Source: Paramoeba atlantica (taxonomy: Eukaryota > Discosea). From it: a stretch of 64,000 nucleotides of DNA. Each line of letters starts with the position of its first letter. Position 1 is the first letter of the stretch. The notes beneath the pieces were generated by a model that saw only the letters and a list, made by a program, of their open reading frames with translations, searched no databases and had not been told where the DNA came from. This document shows, piece after piece, positions 55,800 to 64,000 of the stretch. The stretch is taken from the NCBI GenBank assembly GCA_977017575.1, contig CDRNVI010000044.1, positions 496,001 to 560,000 of the forward strand, given 5' to 3'. Position numbers and translations under genes: made by a program.

Positions 55800-56850
55800 A
55801 TGCCAGAAGGTAGCGTCAACTGGTTTTGCGAGGGGTGTGACGACTTTGAGTGCGTAAAAGCAATGTCATTTTCGTGCTTTGGAAGTACCACAGAAGAGGT
55901 GCGAGCACGCTGGCTCCAAAATCACAAGCTTGTGGCCCAGCAAGTATGGTGCCAAAAAGAGAAACATCATGCCGATAAAGAAATCATGTGCGTTCATGAA
56001 GGTACCTATTGGTACTGCCCGTACATGGATTCACTAGAATGTCGCGCACGCTACAGCTCGATGGAGCCTTAAATCTACAGAGTAAATGAAGTCTAAAAGA
56101 CACCCTAATGGTGTTGTACGGACTGATTGAAGGTCTATCTTAGCAGCATCTGTCGCACGAGACCACACTCAGCAGAATTACCATTGTCAAGCTATTCCAG
56201 TTCTTCGAATTTGATGTGAGTATCGCACACGACATGCGCTTTGATGCTGCGAAAGGTACCGTCTTATTCATGCAGAAAGACGAAACCTGTGTTTCGCGAA
56301 TTAAGCGTATGGGGTGTGGGCGCGGCAAAGGAGTCCGACGCGACGGATCCTGGTATCATGCTTTGGTTCACTGAGACGAAATACCCGATGAAGATGGTCG
56401 TATTCATTATCCAATGAAAGAAATCTTCGTGAAGTACCTGGAGAGCACAGATGCTGCAACGATGACGCCGCACGTACGCCACCTGGCAAAGAACTCCCGT
56501 TGCCAAATCTACGCAGACAGCGCCTGCGCAAACAAATGCTTGAGTGTGAATGGCGTCACGGCGCCATGAATCACCACAAAGAGTGGGTAACTGTCTCAGG
56601 TATCCATACAAATACCGTTGAACATGCCAATGGGCTCCTTAAAAAAGAGCAGAAAGCTCGAGGCTGTCGCCTTGGCAACGATGAAATCTCACGAGTTCAT
56701 CGCATAATATTCTTTGCAGAAGTCGCCAACGGTTCCCCTTCCATCAACAGTGGTTCACGTGTACGTCGTATCTTCGAAGATGTTTGTTCCTTCTGCAAGG
56801 GAGTAAGCTTTTTCCGCAGCGACGAAGGCAGTGATTCGGATTCCGAATAG
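55800..56850 (+). mobile_element. ISXO2-type (IS1595/Merlin-like) transposase relic
   Basis: The first frame (55800-56072) has a Cys-rich head (NWFCEGCDDFECVKAMSF) like the zinc-ribbon of ISXO2/IS1595 transposases. The last (56500-56850) has HKEWVTVSGIHTNTVEHANG then LLKKEQKARGCRLGN, which matches the diagnostic 'H-T-N-T-I-E-G-x-W-x-x-L-K-R-x-x-R-G' block with the catalytic Glu. The middle pieces between them are in shifted frames with stops. An acidic Ser-rich tail (FFRSDEGSDSDSE) follows. The two flanks differ and no inverted ends were found. Confidence 0.65.
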
Positions 56851-57057
56851 AAAACAATAATACATGTATACTCATTGTCCGTAGGTAACAACATGTAACT
56901 GTACCTTCTCAATTCTGTACAGATTCAGGGTGTTTCTTTCAAGATCCTGTGCATCTTCACGTTGATTACTCACGTCGACAATGCCTAGCCTATTTTCTGC
57001 TCGACCGGTAGGATCATAGGAAAATAAATACACATTCCTGCGGAAGTGGTAGACATA

Positions 57058-58616
57058 CAGGGGTGGGCGCCTTCAGAGTGGGGGGGTCTAAAATTCGTAA
57101 AACTTGACCAATTCTGGAAAGTAATAGCGCATTCGAGAGCTCTCAAATAGTCTGGTGTAATGGCAACATCCGTTTCCCGTTTTTAGACATTCGAGATAAA
57201 TGACAGAAAAACAAGGAATTTATTTTTCCCCGAAGATGCAATTTTTCAGTTTTTTTGGCTTTTTTTAGTTTTTTTGCGCCGTTAATGCCTCAGAAACGTG
57301 TACGATCGCGAACATCACGGTTTCCCTTCCAGAGAGATGCTTATTCACCACCTGGGAAGGTAAGGCCGTCGCATCGCATGCTTCTCGTAGACCATTACTT
57401 TCGTTCTGGCTCCTACAATGCTACAGCACGCCACTTTGAAGTAGCGGAGAGCACTGTGAAGCGATGGGTCATTCGTTACAGCGAAACTGGTGATGTCGAA
57501 AGCATTCCCAGACGTCCGAATTTTACAGTTAGGACATCACTGTTTATCGGAGAAGCACTCCGCATAGTAGATGAGGGTACACGGGATCTTCCTTATGGTG
57601 TGGAATCATGGTGCGCTCTACATCGCGAACTTCTATCCAGAGGGTTTCAGTGTTCCAGACACACTTTGGCTCGAGCTTTGAAGCCCGATATTATCCTCCG
57701 CGTAGTTCAGCGTAAACCACGACTAACCCAACAGCATAAAGACGTTAGAGTCCGATTCTGTAAGGACATGTTGGGCTGGAGCGAACACCAGCTTGATAAT
57801 ATTATTTGGTGTGATGAGAAAAAGTTTACCTGCAAGAAGTCTACCAAAAACACCTACCTTTGCCGACGGTCCGACCCTGTAAAAGAGCAGCTAGGTGAGC
57901 TGGAAGCGTGGGTAGGGGGCGATGGTATAATGGTGTGGATGGGGGTAAACATAAAGCATGTATTTCATCTGCACATTTTTCCTAATAGAGATGAGCAGGG
58001 AAATAGAGTTACTGTGAACGGGGCTGTTTTCGAAGCTGCCATGACCAAGCGTAATGGTCTTTTGAACTACCTACACAGGCACCGTGCAGTTGTTGCTATG
58101 GACAATTGCCCTGCGCACAACTTGGCAAGGCGTACTTTTCAGCAGCAAAACGTGCGAACGCTCCCCTGGCCCGCAAAGTCACCGGATCTCAACCCCATCG
58201 AAAACTTGTGGAATATCATGGATCAGCACAAGGATCGCATGCGACCACGCAATCGCGCAGATCTCCTCTCTTCTATCGAGAGTGCATACGAGGCACTTCA
58301 AACCGATCTCAAAAGTACTTGCGTGAAGACCATAAAGAGTGTCTCCAAGCGCTTTCAAATCGTTATTGAGAAAAAAGGGGGAAATTGTGGGTACTGAGAT
58401 TTTTTTTTGGAAAAAAAGGACTTTTTCGCTTAAAAAATAAAGTTGCAATTCGTGTTTGGGACCATTCTAGCTTTCTTTGATTCCCGTAAACTTTCGCAGA
58501 GTGCTTTTTACGATTACACCAGACTGTTTGAGAGCTCTCGAATGCGCTATTACTTTCCAAAATTGAACAAGTTTTACGAATTTTAGACCCCCCCACTCTG
58601 AAGGTGCCCACCCATG
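57058..58616 (+). mobile_element. whole-looking Tc1/mariner-superfamily transposon with 103-bp inverted ends
   Basis: The ends are 57058-57160 (CAGGGGTGGGCGCCTTCAGA and onward) and 58514-58616, inverted and about 92 percent alike by eye, with TA on each border (57056-57057 and 58617-58618), the target duplication of this superfamily. One uninterrupted transposase frame fills the middle. All the parts needed for activity are visible, and the two ends have diverged little, so the copy is young. Each end also holds an inner palindrome, GAGAGCTCTC. Confidence 0.92.
57285..58397 (+). CDS. Tc1/mariner-superfamily transposase, DD32E
   Basis: A 370-residue transposase from ATG 57285 (MPQKRVRSRTSR). 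Residues about 28-80 form a helix-turn-helix (HRMLLVDHYFRSGSYNATAR, then HFEVAESTVKRWVIRY). The catalytic core shows IIWCDEKKFT with the first Asp, AVVAMDNCPAHN with the second, and SPDLNPIENLWNIM with the Glu. Exactly 32 residues separate the second Asp and the Glu, two fewer than Tc1 (DD34E). The protein ends IEKKGGNCGY. It moves DNA by cut-and-paste at TA sites. No internal stop or frame break is seen. Related C-termini occur at 50.3 and 59.2 kb. Confidence 0.93.
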   Translation: MPQKRVRSRTSRFPFQRDAYSPPGKVRPSHRMLLVDHYFRSGSYNATARHFEVAESTVKRWVIRYSETGDVESIPRRPNFTVRTSLFIGEALRIVDEGTRDLPYGVESWCALHRELLSRGFQCSRHTLARALKPDIILRVVQRKPRLTQQHKDVRVRFCKDMLGWSEHQLDNIIWCDEKKFTCKKSTKNTYLCRRSDPVKEQLGELEAWVGGDGIMVWMGVNIKHVFHLHIFPNRDEQGNRVTVNGAVFEAAMTKRNGLLNYLHRHRAVVAMDNCPAHNLARRTFQQQNVRTLPWPAKSPDLNPIENLWNIMDQHKDRMRPRNRADLLSSIESAYEALQTDLKSTCVKTIKSVSKRFQIVIEKKGGNCGY

Positions 58617-58661
58617 TAGGTTCATATATGAATTCATATAGGCATGATGTACTTGCCTATA

Positions 58662-59602
58662 CAGGGGTGCGGGTCTAAAGGTGGGGGGGGTCTAAAATTC
58701 GTAAAAGTTGTCGAATTTTGGAAAATAATAGCGCATTGGATAGCTCTCACAGAGTTGTGTGTTTTAGGCGAATTAAAATCCTGCGATTTTAACGTACATA
58801 TTTTTTGATACCATATTTCGCTTTTTTCCCTTGCAGAAATTACATTTTTTACTAGAAAATGCCCCAAAAGCGCGCTCGCTCGAGGACTTCCCGTGGAGTA
58901 CTGAGCGATAGATCGTATTCTTCCCCCGCCCCCGTCAAAGAGAGCCACCGCATGCTTTTGGTGGCGGAATACGAGCGCACAGGATCGTACTCCGCTACGG
59001 CACAGCACTTTGGTGTTCATGAGAACACTGTAAAACGTTGGGTTGAACGTTTTACCCTTACGGGTGACGTGTTAACGGCATCCCGAGAGCGTGTTTCGAC
59101 GGTGGTTACTCCTGCGTTCCTGGATGTGGCTCTTAAGCTTGTCGACGAGGGGTATGACCTTGTTTACGGCGTAGAGAGCTGGAGCGCTCTTCTGGTCTGT
59201 GATGGACACAGACAAAAATCTTCTTCGACCCCGAAATCGACAGCAACTGGAAGCCGCTATTGAGGGGTCTTTCCTTAAATTGAAACAGACCCACTCTGCA
59301 ACGGTTAAGAAAACGTTGAAGAGTTTCAGGAAGCGTTGTGAAATTGTTATTAGTCGGAACGGGGGGCACTGTGGTTACTAATTGTCTTTTGCAATCCAAA
59401 TTACAGAAATTATTGACACCACTAAAGTATTGCAATATGTGTTTTTGACCCTTACATGAAAGGGGGGTACCCCCCAAACCCCGGAAGCTACCTGTCCTAA
59501 AACATACAACTCTGTGAGAGCTATCCAATGCGCTATTATTTTCCAAAATTGGACAACTTTTACGAATTTTAGACCCCCCCCACCTTTAGACCCGCACCCC
59601 TG
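58662..59602 (+). mobile_element. internally deleted mariner derivative
   Basis: Ends CAGGGGTGCGGGTCTAAAGG (58662) and, inverted, the same words at 59602, about 110 bp long, with TA borders. Inside are a transposase N-terminus (58859-59263: MPQKRARSRTSRGVLSDRSY with an HTH and GVESWSAL) and a C-terminus (59199-59381: LLRPRNRQQLEAAIEGSFLK to GGHCGY). The catalytic core with both Asp is missing. It is clearly a different lineage from the 57-kb copy, so it is a deletion product of a related element, mobile only with help from another copy. Confidence 0.9.
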
Positions 59603-60033
59603 TATGTATGCCTATATGTACTTGCCTCATCGGCCCACGATTTTCTGGGGAATATTCAGACATAGAGATGATGATTCGAAGATCGCAATTTAATGAAACT
59701 AATAGCTAAGACGTGCAACAACATGGGGTTAATAAATTGATGCAATCGATAAAAAACTATGAAAATAAAATTCGGGAAAAATGAATTTCACTGTCTCATA
59801 CTCATTCTCTTTCCACAGAGTGCAACTCTCTTCTTCGTGCTTCCTTTGCCGCCAGATTCTTTTGCTTTAGCTGAGCCTTCGTTGATTTTAAGTATGTCCT
59901 CTGTGACTTTGATCCATGCGCAGAACATTTTTCTATCCGGCTAACGCCCTTTTGTCTTAAAGCAGACTTTCACGTTTCTCGATAGTCCGCTATATCCAAC
60001 TGATCTGCTGCATCGCCTTTCTGGAATGTGCAG
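59603..60033. other. intergenic between elements
   Basis: About 430 bp, no recognisable gene or end. Confidence 0.35.
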
Positions 60034-60567
60034 TCACAATCCGGACGACTTCCATTCCAGCACAATCGGGGCAATAGCGGACAAAACCTCTACAGAATCA
60101 GAACACAGCTGAGATTTGTGAAGTTCCCAATCGATGCGCTCAGCATTCCACAATATTCGAAATGCTGATTTGACGAAGTCCACTTCGTGCTGATTGTAGT
60201 GAAACAGCTTGTGTTTGTCAATGTGTGCAAAGAACTGTTGAACTCTCTTCAATATCGAACCGTTCAATTCCATATCGAATTGATCATCCACGGTGTCTCC
60301 CATTTCTTGACAGAAACAATGCCGCACGTTTCTGTACGCCTTGTCGGCCATTATTTCACCTTTCTTGTGGGAAAAGACATGCACATCTGAGTTGGCGAAG
60401 CATTCACTGTCGTGCATCCGCCCTTCGAATGGGCCATCCCACGCCAAAGGGCGACCATCCATCATTAACAACACTTGGAAAGTCCAATATTTTGTCGAGT
60501 GCTTTCCTACAGAAAATAGAAGACTGGAAAGACCACATCGTAATTTCGAGGAGTAGAAAACGCACAC
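60034..60567 (-). mobile_element. Harbinger-like (DDE_Tnp_4) transposase relic
   Basis: The minus-strand frame reads KHSTKYWTFQVLLMMDGRPL, then AWDGPFEGRMHDSECFANSD and EIMADKAYRNVRHCFCQEMG. This matches the 'G-K-H-x-x-H-x-L-K-x-Q-x-V-x-x-P-D-G-L-x-x-x-x-G-P-x-E-G-R-x-H-D-S' block of HARBI1-type transposases with its Asp residues. There is no ATG at the frame start and no N-terminal part, so it is a fragment. No inverted ends were seen. Confidence 0.65.
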
Positions 60568-61117
60568 TAAACTATCTTTCGCGCTTCCAGGATGAATACT
60601 CGCTTCGATAATCTTTGATTATCTGGCAACGAGCTTCTTTTTAGTGACGCTCTGATGAGCTCCTGAACAGAAGTTTGCAGTGCTTCCACATCTTTGCCGA
60701 ACATCTTTTTAATTGTTTGAATTTCCACTTGCAGTTCTCTTTGTTATATAAAATAAAAATTATATCAAATTTATATTTATAAGAATTAATGAACTGGGGT
60801 ATTCTCTTTGGTCGGTTCCCTTAGTTGGCGGACGTTCGAACAAACTTTTGTGGATCTCCCAGGTACGGGTTACTCTCAGCTTTTCGCCGTGGATGTAGGC
60901 GGGCTGATTGACTCATTGAAAAGGAATAACGCTAAAAAAGGTACTGTACTGACTATTAAAACATGCATGTATGTAACATAAAATACGTTGTGCAAACAAA
61001 TTATTTTCATACTTTAAGTACAGAAAATACAGGGGTCCGAAAAGTACTTCAAAAACTATAAATAAATAGGCAACCATTTTCGGCCTTCGGACTGGTACCT
61101 CGCTCGTCAGGTGGTCT
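60568..61117. other. noncoding region with a short protein-like stretch
   Basis: About 550 bp. At about 60827-60960 one plus frame reads WRTFEQTFVDLPGTGYSQLF and AVDVGGLIDSLKRNNAKKGT without a start. It looks like a fragment of a protein, but I cannot assign it. Confidence 0.3.
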
Positions 61118-61480
61118 ATGGCAGGGAATGATCAAAGGTCAAGAGGGTTATGTCAGACAGTTTTTTCAAAAACCTATCTTCTTTGCTGCGGATGCACACC
61201 AAAACGGTTTGCAGCTTGGCAAATATCCATTGCACGTCCCAATATTATGAACAAGTTAGAATACGCAATATGGGAAAATCATAGAATGGACGTCGCCGAA
61301 GCGTTGGCCCTAGAACTGGAAGTAAACAACTCGATGGATTTGAAGCCAACTTTAGTTAGTATTGCATCTGATAATAATGTGGTAAGCCGTAGTTTGGACA
61401 AGGGTTTTAACTCTTCTTGTGGCGTTGGCATAATAATAAACGAATTAACACAACGAAGTATTCTTGAGGGAATGAAATAG
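61118..61480 (+). CDS. unassigned 120-residue open frame
   Basis: From ATG 61118. Residues read SKTYLLCCGCTPKRFAAWQI, then MDVAEALALELEVNNSMDLK and LVSIASDNNVVSRSLDKGFN. It is probably a fragment in transposon-rich DNA. No domain is recognised. Confidence 0.25.
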   Translation: MAGNDQRSRGLCQTVFSKTYLLCCGCTPKRFAAWQISIARPNIMNKLEYAIWENHRMDVAEALALELEVNNSMDLKPTLVSIASDNNVVSRSLDKGFNSSCGVGIIINELTQRSILEGMK

Positions 61481-61737
61481 TGAAGGCAGATGTAGCGTCA
61501 CGAGAAAATACTGGTGACATACATAGGTACGCGACTTGACAATAACTACAGGGACTTTGGTTTCTGAAATACCTTATCTCTCTGTCTTAGTCGGAACGTG
61601 GAGTGCTGGGCCCAGATGCCACCTCGTCTTACCTCCGAACCAAGCCCAAACGTTCGTGCTACACGACCCTCGATCAGTCAACAAACCTCTGTTGAACGGT
61701 CGAGCCGTTAAACGCCTATATGAAACTCTATAGACAA

Positions 61738-61902
61738 AAAAACATTTATGTTTGAGGCAATAAATCACTAAGGAATATTTTATTACACAGATGAAAATAT
61801 TTAAAATGTTATCTGTCACTCTTCAATTGTCGAAAACTCTAGGTGAAAAATGTAGTTTTTCAGTATATAGCATGAAAAAAAATATAGTACTATAAAGTAC
61901 TA
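61738..61902 (+). repeat. 165-bp direct repeat, copy 1
   Basis: AACATTTATGTTTGAGGCAA to AAAGTACTA, nearly repeated at 63271-63434 in the same direction. The pair brackets the ISXO2-type relic at 62.1-63.0 kb. Confidence 0.85.
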
Positions 61903-62100
61903 TATTCATAGTTTTTGAAGTTTTTCGGTCCCCTGGATGAACCCCTCCAGTACTATTTCGCTTACCGGTATGTCAAAAATCATTGAAAGTAATCCCCCGA
62001 AGGCAAGCGAATAAAACCGTTTTGAGCTTTGATCGTCGACTAGAAGTCCGCGTGAAGTACAAAAGAAAAAAAATGGATAAGTGGCAATAGTCTATAGAAA

Positions 62101-62981
62101 ATGTGCGGTCAATGGTCCAGAAGTAGTGGACGAGCAGATGGGCATATTCCATCAAATTTTATGAAGTTTCTCATTTCGCACAAGGTTGTGCACGAAGAAG
62201 TTTGCTCTGAGCATAGAGCGAGTGGAACACCAGGAAAGACAAACCCTATGCTAAACATATGCTGGAAAAGCAAGGGCAACAATAAGTGTCGGAAGCGCCT
62301 TCCTCGTCTTTCACCGTATTTTTCTTCAAAGCAAAAACGAGCCAAAGAAAAATTCTTGTTCTGGATTAAGATCTGCCAAAAAGTTGATGCCCAAGCATCT
62401 GCTTCGCAACTTTGCGTCAATAGGAACACAATAACAGAGTGGAAGCGTGAACTGTTGCGCTGGGTGTGGAAGTCTTCAAAGGTGCAGAATGAGACTGTCT
62501 TTTTTTCTCGATGTGCGGTGGATGAAACATTTTGCTTTAAGCGGAAGTATAATGCGGGGCGAAGTCAATCCTTTTGGACTCGAAGTCAATCCTTTTGAAT
62601 GCTCACAATCACTGGAATAGCGCGCGGAGGTGGTTGCACTTCGACAATATGGTACCGCGTGGCGAAAAGGGACGCTGTAACACTGCAAAATCTAGTGAAA
62701 AAACACACTGTGCAGAGTAAAAGAACAGTAGTGTGCACCGATGGATGGCGTGCTATAGAGGCCTGGGCGATACAGTGCGACATCGAACTGTGAACCATTC
62801 CAGAAGCGGAAAATACCGGTTTGTCACAGAGGAGGGGGTGCACACGAATCATGCAGAATCAGCTCTCTCGTCGGTGAAGCGCTCAGTCCGAAGGCAAGGA
62901 AGGTTGTCTATGAAGCCGAGAGAAGCAGAGAAATGCATTGCCCTATATACACTTTGGTTCAAAAGAACCAAAGTTTCATGA
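62101..62981 (+). mobile_element. ISXO2-type (Merlin-like) transposase relic 2
   Basis: The frame from ATG 62101 has a head with NKCRKRLPRLSPYFSSKQKR and RNTITEWKRELLRW, then CAVDETFCFKRKYNAGRSQS, matching the 'V-E-I-D-E-S-K-F-G-K-R-K-Y-N-R-G-R' strand with the first catalytic Asp. Shifted frames continue VCTDGWRAIE (second Asp) and VNHSRSGKYRFVTEEGVHTN followed by HAESALSSVKRSVRRQGRL, with the Glu. At least two frame changes occur. It is closer to Merlin/ISXO2 than the 55.8-kb relic and is not a copy of it. Confidence 0.75.
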
Positions 62982-63270
62982 ATCTGTGAAGGAATATGTG
63001 AAGTGAGTGGGGTTTTAAGGAGTGTTGTTAAGTTAAGGAGTGTGAATTAGGATGTATGGTGAAGACGTGGTCAATTTTTATGATTTTCATAATTATTTGT
63101 GACAATTCATAAGTATTTGTGACAGAAGTCAAGTCCCAAGGAGGTTTGTACTCGAAAATACGGTATAAAACAAAGTTTTGTGTTAAAAGATGAAATTATG
63201 TCTGAAAAATGCATGATCAGGTTTTTTTATATTTTTTTAGGAGTGGGTGCAATATAACCCGTCTGTAGCC

Positions 63271-63434
63271 AAAAACATTTATGTTTGAGGCAATAAATCA
63301 CTAAGGAATACTTTACTACACAGAAAAAAATATTTAAAATATTATCTGTCACTCTTCAATTCTCGAAAACGCTAGGCGAAAAATATAATTTTTCAATATA
63401 TAGCACGAAAAAAATATAGTGCTATAAAGTACTA
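63271..63434 (+). repeat. 165-bp direct repeat, copy 2
   Basis: See the copy at 61738-61902. The two differ by scattered substitutions and one or two short indels. Confidence 0.85.
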
Positions 63435-63735
63435 CTCCTTCTCTCATTGATTTTCATAAATACAGTGGTGATTAGCGTCTTTTACCCCCCCCTACAGGTC
63501 TTGTATTTTGTCCGATTTTGGAAACATTTGGTATACCACCGTTTTTCGACCCAATCGTTCCGAATCCGAGGTCCTTTTTACTCGAGCGATCCCCTACCCC
63601 CCTAGCCAGGTAGGGGTCAAAAAAGCTAATTACAACTTTTTTGGGTGCACTTTTGCGAATGTTTCGGATGAAGAACAGTAGTAAAGTAAGTCAGAAGACG
63701 CGGAAAAGGAGTGCAAAGTAACCCCTAGTATTTAG

Positions 63736-63984
63736 TCATATACCCTTTGGCCTTCTTGACCAAGAGTAGACGCTTACTACATTCCCGGAAGATATTCTCA
63801 AGCGTTTCCGGTTGATCTTTAGAAAAAAACGAAAAGTTTCAATGATGGACCCGGAGTTAAATTTATGGAGTTTTGCGACTGCCTTATAGGACTTAAGTCG
63901 GTTGTATTCGATCACGAGTGCCGTGCGCATCTCGGGGCGCACGAGAGAGTAAGGTAAACACAGGGAGCGGTGCTCCTTCCTCAT
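63736..63984 (-). mobile_element. N-terminal fragment of a mariner-like transposase
   Basis: The minus-strand frame from 63984 reads LVRPEMRTALVIEYNRLKSY, then KAVAKLHKFNSGSIIETF, like the first helix-turn-helix of Tc1/mariner proteins. The frame ends after 82 codons and no catalytic part follows. A C-run with TACCCCCC-like words at 63480-63500 might be the element end. Confidence 0.4.
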
Positions 63985-64000
63985 GAATCACCAAAAAATG

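Noticed and set aside
61600-61735. Short plus-strand stretch ending VKRLYETL as a possible element fragment
   Set aside because: Too short, with no start and no recognisable block.
1-64000. CRISPR array, rRNA operon, prophage, retroelement or Polinton
   Set aside because: No regular spacer-repeat array, no rRNA-like stretch, no reverse transcriptase, capsid or polymerase block was recognised in any frame.

Overview
The window is nuclear DNA of a unicellular eukaryote with compact, almost intron-free genes. Every confidently recognised host gene, about 27 of them from the left edge to 45.4 kb plus two more at 52-55 kb, lies on the minus strand, with intergenic gaps mostly of 100-700 bp. Long one-way gene arrays of functionally unrelated, single-exon genes are best known from kinetoplastids and their relatives (polycistronic transcription with trans-splicing). 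A short mitochondrial-type HMG-box protein and short LRR proteins with LP-x-L units also fit that group. This placement is an inference: no spliced-leader gene is present, trans-splice sites cannot be proven by eye, and a few genes (ERH, FAM177-like, THO2-like) would be worth checking against it.

Region 1, 0-45.4 kb, is the host gene array. Running leftwards in transcription, it includes two secreted Cys-rich paralogues, EXO1, a large helical-repeat protein that is probably mitochondrial, an RRM protein, V-ATPase c'', ERH, a zinc-finger protein with a 21-bp coding minisatellite, the ribosome-associated J-protein zuotin/DNAJC2, a three-domain TYW4 (methyltransferase-Kelch-JmjC), Rpn6, an LRR protein, an RRM protein with an 18-bp coding minisatellite, folylpolyglutamate synthase, UBA3 (with one frameshift), a FAM177-like gene (broken by an intron or by damage), mitochondrial uL29, THO2-like, PRP39-like, PUS3, a CCCH protein and a partial gene at the left edge. 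Many act on RNA (PUS3, TYW4, PRP39-like, THO2-like, RRM proteins, ERH) or on protein turnover (UBA3, Rpn6), but the order shows no pathway operon.

Region 2, inserted in region 1, holds DNA transposon traces. There is an IS30-type element with arrays of a GTGCAC-centred end motif at 36.1-37.2 kb, a Tc1/mariner relic at about 14 kb, and a 110-bp MITE at 41.2 kb.

Region 3, 45.4-64 kb, is a transposon-rich zone. It holds a tRNA-like Pol III unit, a hairpin with a GNRA-type loop, a second IS30-type relic, fold-back elements, several MITE families whose ends are TA followed by a run of C, and a 3-kb block bounded by 380-bp inverted arms that encloses an HMG-box gene. It also holds a whole-looking Tc1/mariner-superfamily element with 103-bp inverted ends and an unusual DD32E spacing, an internally deleted relative of it, two ISXO2-type relics, and a Harbinger-like relic. 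I recognised no retrovirus-like, LTR, Polinton or CRISPR element.
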